Source: Lagierella massiliensis
GTDB lineage: Bacteria > Bacillota > Clostridia > Tissierellales > Peptoniphilaceae
Length of the DNA: 64,000 nt
Direction of reading: 5' to 3'
NCBI RefSeq assembly: GCF_001407835.1
Contig: NZ_CYUO01000004.1
Location: 14,739-78,738 of the forward strand
The notes below the pieces were generated by a model, which was not told where the DNA came from, did no database searches, and was given only the letters and a program-made list of their open reading frames with translations. A program made the translations under genes and the position numbers. This document shows, in pieces, positions 34,316 to 42,474 of this stretch (within the stretch, counting starts at the first letter, position 1; each line of letters begins with the position of its first letter).

Positions 34316-36037
34316 CTAATAAATAAATTCTTCTGCCATTTTTGTCTTTTTTATTAAATTCTTGTAAACTTTTGATTTTTGTAAAAGCTCTTCATGTTTG
34401 CCTTCACTTTCTACTCTTCCGTTTTCAAGAACTACTATCTTGTCAGCATTTTCTATGGATTTCATTCTGTGTGAAATGATTACAACAGTTTTATCTTTAA
34501 TTAAATTATTTAAAGACTCTTGAATTTTTTTCTCATTGTCAACATCAAGGCTGGCTGCTATCTCATCTAAGATCAAGATTGGTGCATCTTTTAAGAAGGC
34601 TCTGGCTATTGATAACCTTTGTCTTTCTCCTCCTGATAGCTCAGCTCCGTTCTCACCAATAACTGTATCGAAACCCTTATCCATTTTTTCTATAAAATCT
34701 GTGCAGTTTGCAAGTTTTGCTGCTCTTTTAACTTCTTCGTCACTTGCATCTTGCTTTCCGATTCTAATATTTTCCATAACGCTTTGATTAAAGAGAACCA
34801 CATCTTGGAAAACAATAGACACCTTATCAAAAAGAGATTCTGTTGATATTTCTTTTATGTCTTTACCATCAATTAAGATTTGTCCATCTTCATAATCATA
34901 AAGTCTCGATATAAGTTTCAAGATAGTTGTTTTACCGCAGCCACTTGCACCTACCAAAGCAGTAACCTCTCCCTGCTTAGCTTTAAAGCTTACACCATTT
35001 AAAACTTTTGCGTCTTTATTGTAGTCAAACTCAACATCTTTTAGATCAATATCGAATTTTTTTAATTCATAGTCTTCGCCTTCTTGAAGATTTTGATTTT
35101 GAATTTCTTTTAATCTTTCTATTTTGGGCGATAAATAAAATATTTCCATCAAGCCCTCTTTAGATGCATCTAGAGAGTCTTTTATCTTTATAGCCGCTAG
35201 TAAATATCCTACAAGGTAGAGAGCACTTATCTCTTTATTAATAATTAGATTTACGCCAACAAATATTACGACAGCAAGGGAAATAAAGCTAAATATTGAT
35301 GACAATGACATAGTTAAAATAAGTCCTATTTCTGTCTTTAAGTGCACTTTTTCACTTTTATCCATTTTTTCATATAGCTTTTCTTTCATTTTCTCTGATA
35401 AGCCATAGGCTTTAATCTCCATTTGCATTTCTATATTTTCTTGAAAGCTTTCTGAGTTTGCTCTCAAGACGTTATAATATTCTTTCTCTCCCTTAACTGA
35501 ATGTTTTTTAGACAAGGGGATAAATATAAAACTTAATATAGTTGGAATAATTACAGCTAAACCCATCTTGACATTGCTAATTAGCATCATGATAGATATT
35601 AGTGGGAAGAATAATACCATGCCGCCCACTTTTGGTATTGCGTGGCTCATTGCATGCTCTATACCTTCAATATCAGCCATGATTGTTTGTGATAGGTCGG
35701 AAATATCATGCTTAGAAAAGTATGACAGAGGTAGTTTTGATAAATTCTCTGCTGTCCTTATTCTTAAGTCCGCACTTTCTTGATAGGTTGTGCTATATAA
35801 TTTATCGTATTCGATAGAAAGCAAAATATACATTGCTATCAAGGTCAAAACTGAGAATACTATATAAAATCCCTTGCTTTTGCCCATATTTTCCAAAACT
35901 TCCTGAGCAAAAATCATAAGTAATATGGCAGGAAGCATGTTTATACAATAAACGAAAAATGAGGACAGTGTTGCTTTAGTTAGATTTCTTGCTCCCTTAT
36001 CTGTAAGAGCAAATCTTTTTTTATAAAACTCCTTCAT
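34316..36037 (-). CDS. ABC transporter, fused membrane/ATPase half-transporter 2
   Basis: A 573-residue half-transporter: six membrane helices (about 20-300), then an ATPase with Walker A GASGCGKTT (near 365), signature LSGGERQRLS and Walker B ILDEIAASLD. It pairs with the gene upstream as a heterodimer. Such pairs (YbtPQ, IrtAB, SiaDE) have an exporter-type fold but import iron-siderophores or act with heme. The ATG at 36037 has GGAGGG 6 bases upstream and overlaps the previous gene by 17 bases. A frame extension to 36061 lacks an RBS. Confidence 0.9.
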   Translation of the reverse strand: MKEFYKKRFALTDKGARNLTKATLSSFFVYCINMLPAILLMIFAQEVLENMGKSKGFYIVFSVLTLIAMYILLSIEYDKLYSTTYQESADLRIRTAENLSKLPLSYFSKHDISDLSQTIMADIEGIEHAMSHAIPKVGGMVLFFPLISIMMLISNVKMGLAVIIPTILSFIFIPLSKKHSVKGEKEYYNVLRANSESFQENIEMQMEIKAYGLSEKMKEKLYEKMDKSEKVHLKTEIGLILTMSLSSIFSFISLAVVIFVGVNLIINKEISALYLVGYLLAAIKIKDSLDASKEGLMEIFYLSPKIERLKEIQNQNLQEGEDYELKKFDIDLKDVEFDYNKDAKVLNGVSFKAKQGEVTALVGASGCGKTTILKLISRLYDYEDGQILIDGKDIKEISTESLFDKVSIVFQDVVLFNQSVMENIRIGKQDASDEEVKRAAKLANCTDFIEKMDKGFDTVIGENGAELSGGERQRLSIARAFLKDAPILILDEIAASLDVDNEKKIQESLNNLIKDKTVVIISHRMKSIENADKIVVLENGRVESEGKHEELLQKSKVYKNLIKKTKMAEEFIY

Positions 36038-37775
36038 TTGAAACCCTCCATTCATTCGCACTGTTAAACATCTCTTGCAGCCTCTTATAGCTTGTATCTC
36101 TTGACATTAATTCTTTGTCAGAGCCTCTTTCTATAATTTTTCCACTATCCATCACAATAATTTCATCAAGATCTTTAATTGTAGATAGCCTGTGTGCTAT
36201 CATGATAACTGTTTTATCCTTCATAAGATTTTTGAAAGCTTTTTGTAGTTCATACTCGTTATCTGGGTCAATTGATGCCGATGCCTCATCCATAATAATA
36301 ATTTTGGAATCCTTTAAAATCGCTCTAGCAATTGCAATTCTTTGTTTTTCTCCACCAGATAAATAAACTCCTTTTGAACCTATAATTGTGTTTTCTCTTT
36401 CTGGGAATTTATCTAGTATCAAATCGCATCCTGCTAGTTTTAAGGCTTTCATAACGTCATCTCTTGCCGCTTCTTTATTAGCTAAAGCTACATTGTCATA
36501 AATGCTTTTCTTGAATAATTTTGAATCTTGAAAAACAAAGGAAATGGCTTTAATTAAGGCTTCGTCAGAATATTCACTTATTGCTATGCCGCCTATCTTT
36601 ATGCTTCCTTCGTTAACATTGTAAAAACCTGATATAAGTTTTGCTACCGTTGATTTGCCTGATCCAGATGAACCGACTAGTGCATAAGACTTTCCCTCTT
36701 CTAATTTAAAGGATAGATTTTCAATGACAGCTTTATCATTATAAGCAAAGCTTACATTCTCAAATTCTATATTATAGTTTTTAAAATTATTGACATTACC
36801 ATGCACTAATTTATCTTTTTGCATATCCTCGTATAGTGCCTCTAAAGTATCTACTGCATAATTGCCTTGAGAAATGTACATAGAGTACCACATCATTCTC
36901 ATAAATGAAACAAAGAGAACTCCTGATAAAAATAAAATCATTATAAGCTCAAGTAATATCATCTTGGTGCTGCCTAAACTAGTCATAAAATAAACTATAG
37001 GAATAATTAAAATTGCAATTAAACCAAAAAATAACCATTGATACAAAACATAAGGTTTTTTACAAGATAGTGAATAATCATAAGCATACTTTGAGTAATC
37101 TTTTATCGCCTTATAAAAGCTTTTAAATGACTCTACATTTGCTCTAAATATCTTTACTACCTGCATCCCTCTAACGTATTCAACAGTTTCAGCGCTTAGT
37201 TTAGATAGAGCTTCTTGGTATATCTGCATAAATTTTTGCTCGCCCATCATTGCCCCTAAAATTAAGCCGCCAATTATTGTAAGAGCAAGCAAGGTGATGC
37301 CAACCCTTATGCTTACTATAAAGCCAAGTGCAAGTACAAGCACGGGTGTAACTATTGCCTGAGAGCTATCAGGTATCATATGGGCTACTACTTGATGAGT
37401 TTGTGCGGCATTGTCATCTATAATCTTTCTTATTTGACCAGATGGGTTTAGGTCAAAGAACCTAAAACTTGCTTTCTCTAAGCCATCAATCCCTCTTTTT
37501 CTTAAATTTGTTTCAAGCCTAAATCCCAAGATGTGTGAAAACGTTGCTGAAACAATATAAAATATTGCTCCACTGGTTAGTGTAATAACTGATTTTAATG
37601 CTAAGCTCTCTGCGCCGGATAAATTTGAATTAATTATTAACTTATCTAGAAATTTGTAGATTAAATAATATCCATATACCGTAAGTACAGCAGATATGGC
37701 AGAAAAAACCATAGCTAAAACCCCAAGATGTTTTTTATCCTGTACATAAGCAAATAGTTTTTTGTAAATCTTCAT
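36021..37775 (-). CDS. ABC transporter, fused membrane/ATPase half-transporter 1
   Basis: A 584-residue half-transporter with six N-terminal helices, Walker A GSSGSGKST (near 370), signature LSGGEKQRIA, Walker B IIMDEASASID and the switch His (AHRLST). It is the first gene of the five-gene operon. RBS AAAGGAGAT precedes the ATG. The upstream gap to the divergent AraC gene contains the Fur-like box. Heterodimer with the next gene is inferred from overlap and family. Confidence 0.9.
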   Translation of the reverse strand: MKIYKKLFAYVQDKKHLGVLAMVFSAISAVLTVYGYYLIYKFLDKLIINSNLSGAESLALKSVITLTSGAIFYIVSATFSHILGFRLETNLRKRGIDGLEKASFRFFDLNPSGQIRKIIDDNAAQTHQVVAHMIPDSSQAIVTPVLVLALGFIVSIRVGITLLALTIIGGLILGAMMGEQKFMQIYQEALSKLSAETVEYVRGMQVVKIFRANVESFKSFYKAIKDYSKYAYDYSLSCKKPYVLYQWLFFGLIAILIIPIVYFMTSLGSTKMILLELIMILFLSGVLFVSFMRMMWYSMYISQGNYAVDTLEALYEDMQKDKLVHGNVNNFKNYNIEFENVSFAYNDKAVIENLSFKLEEGKSYALVGSSGSGKSTVAKLISGFYNVNEGSIKIGGIAISEYSDEALIKAISFVFQDSKLFKKSIYDNVALANKEAARDDVMKALKLAGCDLILDKFPERENTIIGSKGVYLSGGEKQRIAIARAILKDSKIIIMDEASASIDPDNEYELQKAFKNLMKDKTVIMIAHRLSTIKDLDEIIVMDSGKIIERGSDKELMSRDTSYKRLQEMFNSANEWRVSNEGVL

Positions 37776-37822
37776 AATCTTATCTCCTTTCTTTGATATT
37801 CCTTTTAGATTGGTTTTAGTAT

Positions 37823-37841
37823 AATGATATCAATTATCATT
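37823..37841. promoter_or_regulatory. Fur-like box between the ABC operon and the AraC gene
   Basis: AATGATA-TCAAT-TATCATT is a 19-base palindrome. The core TGATATCAATTATCA matches the 7-1-7 Fur consensus (TGATAATnATTATCA) at 12 of 14 positions. On the minus strand TATACT follows directly, a good -10 for the transporter operon. Repression by iron-loaded Fur is inferred. Confidence 0.75.
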
Positions 37842-37933
37842 CCATTTACAGTATACATTTGGTATAATCAGTAATGCAATAACTTGCTAAATATAAGGCT
37901 AATTGGAATATTGTCTAAAAGGGATAGTGTATT

Positions 37934-38926
37934 ATGACTTATTATGATTTTGTAAGAGAATATATGGAAGTAGATGAATGTAAAAACAATAGGAAATATT
38001 CAAGTGCAGGGTATACATTTTGTTGGAGTAAAGATGATTCAACTTATGCAGAAGGGCTTTATTGGTTTTATGAAGGAGATGGATTTATTATTGATGTCCA
38101 TGATTTTTATATCAAAGAAGAAGTAGTTCAAAATAGTACCTATAGTATGGCGGATTATGTTTCAATTTATTCAAGTTACATTGTCAGTGCAAATGGAGAA
38201 AAGTTTAATCCATATCAAACACTTACTGCAAACTCATTATGTACTTTTGACTTTGACAATATAAAAGACGATTTTGTTTTTTTATTACACGAGAATTGTT
38301 GTTATCTTGCTGTTTCCATTGGTTTTAAAAAAGAGCTAATAGAAAAACATTTATCATCTATTAACATTAATCCAGAGTCATTTTATGGGGCTTTACTTCA
38401 ACCAAATCAAATAATTCTTACAAAATCCTTAGAAAAAGTGGCAATGGAAATATTAAATTGTAAGATGGACTCTCCAGCCGCTGATTTTTTCTTTAAAGCC
38501 AAAGCAAATGAATGGGTAAGTATTGTAATCGACACCTACTTAAATAGGAAAAAATATAAAATTGAATCTGATGATAATAAAGCACTTGAAGATGTGGCAA
38601 GATTCTTGGATGATCATTTCGCCATGAATGTAAATCAAGAAACCCTTGAAAAAATATCTAAAATGAGTGGAACTAAATTAAAAAATTTATTTAAGGAAAA
38701 ATATTGTCAAAGCATTACAGAATACACCCAGAGAAAAAGAATGAATGTGGCTGAGACTCTTCTCTTAAATACCGAACTACCTATAAAGGAAATAGCTGAA
38801 TCTGTTGGATACACATCCCATAGCAAATTTTCTATTTATTATAAAAGATACAAGGGAAAGCTTCCTAGCGAGGTACGTGATTTAACTTGCAATCATCATA
38901 ATTTAAAATGCGAGTACTGTGATTAA
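37934..38926 (+). CDS. AraC-family regulator of the iron/heme-type transport locus
   Basis: A 330-residue regulator. The C-terminal AraC/XylS double helix-turn-helix (about 215-315) is clear: NQETLEKISKMSGTKLKNLFKEKY, and IKEIAESVGYTSHSKFSIYYKRYKGKLPSEVR. The N-terminal 200 residues are probably the ligand domain and contain a Cys pair (ENCCYL). The tail after the second HTH reads CNHHNLKCEYCD, a Cys/His-rich end that could bind metal. YbtA/PchR-type AraC proteins activate siderophore genes when the ferri-siderophore is bound. It reads divergently from the transport operon, as expected for such an activator. Confidence 0.88.
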   Translation: MTYYDFVREYMEVDECKNNRKYSSAGYTFCWSKDDSTYAEGLYWFYEGDGFIIDVHDFYIKEEVVQNSTYSMADYVSIYSSYIVSANGEKFNPYQTLTANSLCTFDFDNIKDDFVFLLHENCCYLAVSIGFKKELIEKHLSSININPESFYGALLQPNQIILTKSLEKVAMEILNCKMDSPAADFFFKAKANEWVSIVIDTYLNRKKYKIESDDNKALEDVARFLDDHFAMNVNQETLEKISKMSGTKLKNLFKEKYCQSITEYTQRKRMNVAETLLLNTELPIKEIAESVGYTSHSKFSIYYKRYKGKLPSEVRDLTCNHHNLKCEYCD

Positions 38927-38943
38927 TAAAAATTTAGTTTACC

Positions 38944-38996
38944 AGTTACACACCCATATCTTATGTGCGTCTAAATATATATATTGGTGTGTAACT
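38944..38996. repeat. Inverted repeat after the AraC gene
   Basis: AGTTACACACC (38944-38954) and GGTGTGTAACT (38986-38996) are perfect 11-base arms around 31 bases. No T tract follows. It may form the 3' end of the AraC mRNA or be a remnant of a small mobile element. Confidence 0.6.
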
Positions 38997-39260
38997 CTAC
39001 CCTATTAGGAACAATAAATAAGACCTTTAAGTCATTGTCCTCTTAGTCTGATGCTAAAAATAGCTAAATTTATCAATATTAAATCATATCTTTCAACCTC
39101 CATTTCTTTCTATTATTTTATTTTAAAACTCTCTCAAATACTTCCTGGTTTAATTCTAGAAATATTTATTTTTAATCAATAAAATTACTACCATAATTCA
39201 ACTTAACTTTTTTATTCCCATCCATCTTCATCCATAACCATACATATTTTTAAACTTTAA
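38997..39260. other. AT-rich gap before the damage cassette
   Basis: No open frame, hairpin or RNA gene was recognised here. The promoter of the next operon begins at 39261. Confidence 0.5.
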
Positions 39261-39289
39261 TTGACTTAATAGGACTTTAAAAGTATAAT
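39261..39289 (+). promoter_or_regulatory. Promoter of the XRE-ImmA-polymerase operon
   Basis: TTGACT (39261-39266), exactly 17 bases, then TATAAT (39284-39289). It is one of the best promoter matches in the window. Confidence 0.85.
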
Positions 39290-39290
39290 A

Positions 39291-39376
39291 TAGTCATTAA
39301 GAGTCTTGTTTTTTATATTAATAGGTCATTTAGTGACTTGAATCAATTTTAATTGTAAATTAGGACTTAGTGAATA
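39291..39376. promoter_or_regulatory. Repeated operator-like sites upstream of the XRE gene
   Basis: AGTCATTAAGAGTCTTG (39292-39308) and GGTCATTTAGTGACTTG (39324-39340) are related 17-base sites, the second containing GTCA-TTTAG-TGAC. A further AGGACTTAGTG half-site lies at 39362. Repeats of this kind just downstream of the promoter suit binding by the adjacent repressor. Confidence 0.55.
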
Positions 39377-39389
39377 AAGGAGGATGAGT

Positions 39390-39803
39390 ATGAACTTTGC
39401 CACAAAATTAAAGGACTTAAGAATAAAAAAGAACTTAACTCAGGAAGAACTTTCTAAAAAATCTGGAATCTCTATAAAATCCATATCCAGGTATGAACTG
39501 GGTGAAACTGTTCCCCGTTCTGAAAAATATTATGAGAAATTAGCCAAAGCTTTAGATGTTGATAGCGACTATTTTCTTTCTCAAGAGACCAATTTTTTAC
39601 TTAATGTTAAAAAGGAATTTGGTTATAAGGGTGCAAAGGATGCTGAGGACATAGTCAATGGAGTAATTGGACTAATGGCTGGTGGAGAACTACCAGAGGA
39701 AGACAAGGCAACCATATTAAATGCTATGCAGGAAGCTTTTTATATGGCAAAGATTGAAAATAAGAAGTACACGCCGAAGAAGTTTAGAATTGAAGAAGAA
39801 TAA
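39390..39803 (+). CDS. XRE-family repressor of the damage cassette
   Basis: A 137-residue phage-type repressor. An N-terminal Cro/CI helix-turn-helix (about 1-62; LRIKKNLTQEELSKKSGISIKSISRYELGE) is followed by a helical C-terminus without an autocleaving LexA/S24 peptidase domain. It would therefore need the adjacent ImmA protease for removal. The ATG at 39390 lies 6 bases after GGAGG. The ATG at 39384 touches the RBS. Confidence 0.88.
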   Translation: MNFATKLKDLRIKKNLTQEELSKKSGISIKSISRYELGETVPRSEKYYEKLAKALDVDSDYFLSQETNFLLNVKKEFGYKGAKDAEDIVNGVIGLMAGGELPEEDKATILNAMQEAFYMAKIENKKYTPKKFRIEEE

Positions 39804-39832
39804 AATTGAAGTATTGTTGAAAGGAGGGTTTC

Positions 39833-40390
39833 ATGAGTAATCAAATATCAACAATATATGATGATGTACAAAATTTAATAAGCTTGCATGGCACCAGGGA
39901 CCCTCAAATTATTTTGCAAGAAAGAAATGTAACCCTTATTCCCTTCAAGGAAAAAACGAAGTTATTGGGAATGTACAAGGTCATTCTTAGGAATGAATTT
40001 GTGTTTTACAATCCATATGTTGATGAAAGGATTTTAAATATGGTCTTTGCCCATGAGCTTGGACACAATGTCTATCATGGCAATTTTGCTAAACATAAGG
40101 AAATTTTTGAATATGAACTTTTCAATATAACTAACTCCACTGAGCTTGAGGCAAATATTTTTGCTGCACATCTCTTAATTGACGAAGAGGAGCTTATGGA
40201 ACATATTTTACTTGGCGAAGATTACGAAGCTCTATCAAAAATTTTCAATGTAAACATCAATCTAATGATCTTTAAATTAAATGAAATGTATAGAATGGGC
40301 TATCCAATTAATCGGTTAGATTTGCCTAATAATAATCAGTTCTTTACTAAAATTGACGGAACCGATAAGAAAAACGAAGAGCTTTTTTAA
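39833..40390 (+). CDS. ImmA/IrrE-family metallopeptidase
   Basis: A 185-residue zinc peptidase with the HExxH motif in VFAHELGHNVYHG (near 76-88) and a downstream Glu-rich helix (STELEANIFAAHLLID) that supplies the third ligand, as in the M78 family. In ICEBs1 and in Deinococcus, proteins of this family cleave a repressor in response to DNA damage. Position between an XRE repressor and a Y-family polymerase supports that role here. RBS GGAGGG precedes the ATG. Confidence 0.92.
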   Translation: MSNQISTIYDDVQNLISLHGTRDPQIILQERNVTLIPFKEKTKLLGMYKVILRNEFVFYNPYVDERILNMVFAHELGHNVYHGNFAKHKEIFEYELFNITNSTELEANIFAAHLLIDEEELMEHILLGEDYEALSKIFNVNINLMIFKLNEMYRMGYPINRLDLPNNNQFFTKIDGTDKKNEELF

Positions 40391-40410
40391 AAGTAGTAGA
40401 AGGAGGGGTT

Positions 40411-41823
40411 ATGGGTATTATAGATTATTCTTTAGAACCAAAATCTGATATTGCTTTTGTGGATATGAAAAGTTTTTATGCCAGTGTTGAATGTGTTAAA
40501 AGAAATCTAAATCCTCTTACTACATCCCTTTGCGTAATGAGTAACTCAGACAATTCTTCTGGGCTTACCCTTGCCAGTAGTCCCACTTTTAAAAAAGTTT
40601 TTGGTAAGAAAAATGTTGGTAGAGCCAGGGATCTCCCCTTTGATATCCAAACGAGAAAGTTTTCTTTTGAAAATGCAAAAAATCAAAAATTGGATATTAC
40701 AAGGGATTACATTGACTATGTGGAAAGATGGGCAGAAAAGACTTTGATTGTCCCTCCTCGAATGAGCTTATATATTGAAGAAAACTTAAAAATTCAAAAA
40801 GTTTTTCAAAATTACGCTCCAAAAGATGAAATACATCCCTATTCTATTGATGAGTCATTTCTTGATTTAACAGGGTCTTTAAATTATTTTGTACCTAATA
40901 GGAACATGACTAAGAAGGATAAATTGGACTGTGTTTCTGCAAAGATTCAAAATGAAATTTGGAAGGAAACTGGTATCTATTCAACGGTTGGAATGAGTAA
41001 CTCTAATCCATTACTCGCTAAGTTGGCCCTTGATAATGAAGCTAAGACCACAAGGCAGATGAGGGCAAACTGGTCCTATGAAGATGTGGAAACTAAGGTA
41101 TGGAATATTAAAAATCTTACAAGCTTTTGGGGAATTGGAAGTAGAACTGCTACAAGGTTAAATAGACTGGGAATTTATTCCATTAGGGACCTTGCCAATT
41201 ATAATGTGGATATTTTGAAAAAGGAATTTGGTGTAATCGGTGTGCAGCTTTGGTTTCATGCAAATGGTGTTGATGAATCTAAGGTAAATGTCCCCTATAT
41301 AGCAAAGTCAAAAAGTTATGGCAATTCACAAGTACTACCAAGGGACTATGATAGTCAAAGTGAAATTGAAATAGTTTTAAGGGAAATGGCTGAACAAGTT
41401 GCCACAAGAATTAGAAAAAAGAATAAAAAAACTGGTCGAATTTCCATTTACATTGGTTTTTCATATAAGGAAGACATGAAGTCTATTAAGGCTCAAAAAA
41501 GTATAAATCCAACAAATTCTACAAATGTTTTATCGAATGAAGTAATAAAACTTTTTAGAGAAAGGTATAGAGGTGGTGCCGTAAGAAATATTGGTGTGAC
41601 CTATGGCAAATTAGTCGATGACAGTTTTTTTAATTATACTTTTTTAAATGATGTGGAAAAATTACAAAAACAAGAAATTTTGGATAAGACATTTGATGAA
41701 ATAAGAGATAAATTTGGTTATACTTCTATCCTTTCTGGATTTTCACTAATGGAAGGATCAAGAGTTATTGAAAGAAGTAAATTAATCGGCGGCCATGCCG
41801 GTGGAATGGACGGTATTATATGA
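40411..41823 (+). CDS. Y-family translesion DNA polymerase (UmuC-like)
   Basis: A 470-residue error-prone polymerase. AFVDMKSFYASVECV near residue 15 carries the first catalytic Asp, and YSIDESFLDLT near 148 the Asp-Glu pair. VGMSNSNPLLAKLALDNEAK and a helix-hairpin-helix (FWGIGSRTATRLNRLG) follow, then the little-finger domain. It matches the Gram-positive UvrX/UmuC-like group usually found on phages, plasmids and ICEs. RBS GGAGGGG precedes the ATG. YolD overlaps its stop by 4 bases. Confidence 0.94.
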   Translation: MGIIDYSLEPKSDIAFVDMKSFYASVECVKRNLNPLTTSLCVMSNSDNSSGLTLASSPTFKKVFGKKNVGRARDLPFDIQTRKFSFENAKNQKLDITRDYIDYVERWAEKTLIVPPRMSLYIEENLKIQKVFQNYAPKDEIHPYSIDESFLDLTGSLNYFVPNRNMTKKDKLDCVSAKIQNEIWKETGIYSTVGMSNSNPLLAKLALDNEAKTTRQMRANWSYEDVETKVWNIKNLTSFWGIGSRTATRLNRLGIYSIRDLANYNVDILKKEFGVIGVQLWFHANGVDESKVNVPYIAKSKSYGNSQVLPRDYDSQSEIEIVLREMAEQVATRIRKKNKKTGRISIYIGFSYKEDMKSIKAQKSINPTNSTNVLSNEVIKLFRERYRGGAVRNIGVTYGKLVDDSFFNYTFLNDVEKLQKQEILDKTFDEIRDKFGYTSILSGFSLMEGSRVIERSKLIGGHAGGMDGII

Positions 41824-42170
41824 TTGTAAGAGATTATCTTAACTATGAATCAGCAAGGAAATATGTGGATAGAGGAATGGCAAAATGGATGGGCTTTTTC
41901 ATTTCTGAACACACCAGTGCCCTATTACAAATGGGAAATGAAATAAATTTTTCAAATCAGATGAAGGAAGAAGAAATCCTTATGCTCTTGAGGCAAGTCT
42001 ACCTAAATAATCTTGAAATTATTTTATATACTAACGAGAGCTATAAACCATATATTGGCAAAATAATAGATCTGGAAAATTTAAGCATCTACTTTAGAAC
42101 TGAATCGGCAGTTAAGAAGATTCTATGTAAAAACATCATCAGATTAAGACTTTTGGAGAATGAATCATGA
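41820..42170 (+). CDS. YolD-like protein
   Basis: A 116-residue small protein of the YolD-like type, which sits next to Y-family polymerases in Firmicutes and is thought to take the place of UmuD as a partner. DRGMAKWMGFFISEH near the N-terminus fits the family pattern. The ATGA overlap with the polymerase and the next gene implies coupled translation. Confidence 0.82.
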   Translation: MIVRDYLNYESARKYVDRGMAKWMGFFISEHTSALLQMGNEINFSNQMKEEEILMLLRQVYLNNLEIILYTNESYKPYIGKIIDLENLSIYFRTESAVKKILCKNIIRLRLLENES

Positions 42171-42448
42171 ATGAATTACAAAAAAATAGTATTCAATTTG
42201 ATTACTTTTCAAATAATTATGAGAAATTTGAGAAGGATTTTTATGAATTTGTAGATACAAACATTCCCCTTACTTTTTTAGTTGACGATATTCTCCACTG
42301 CTTAAGTTCATCCAATAAAAACTATTTTATGCTTAATAATAGGAATTCAAAGGATAAAAAGGAACATTACTTTTTCTTTAAGAGAAATCATATTGAGGAA
42401 AATAAAAATATTATCGTATATTCTTACTTAGGCCATCAATGTAGATAG
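42167..42448 (+). CDS. Hypothetical protein ending the damage cassette
   Basis: A 93-residue protein I do not recognise. It is rich in Asn, Lys, Phe and Tyr and has no membrane segment, signal peptide or known motif. It overlaps yolD by 4 bases (ATGA) and is followed directly by a strong terminator, so it is a genuine last gene of the operon. A role alongside the polymerase is only inference. Confidence 0.7.
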   Translation: MNELQKNSIQFDYFSNNYEKFEKDFYEFVDTNIPLTFLVDDILHCLSSSNKNYFMLNNRNSKDKKEHYFFFKRNHIEENKNIIVYSYLGHQCR

Positions 42449-42474
42449 AAACCCACCAATAGGTGGGTTTTTTA
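42449..42474. terminator. Terminator between the damage cassette and the ABC gene
   Basis: AACCCACC (42450-42457) pairs with GGTGGGTT (42462-42469) across AATA, then T6. The opposite strand has A/T-rich flanks, and the minus-strand gene stops inside it, so it probably serves both. Confidence 0.9.

Noticed and set aside
39291-39376. LexA box controlling the polymerase cassette
   Set aside because: No CGAAC-N4-GTTCG-type site is present. The repeats match a different, XRE-type operator pattern.
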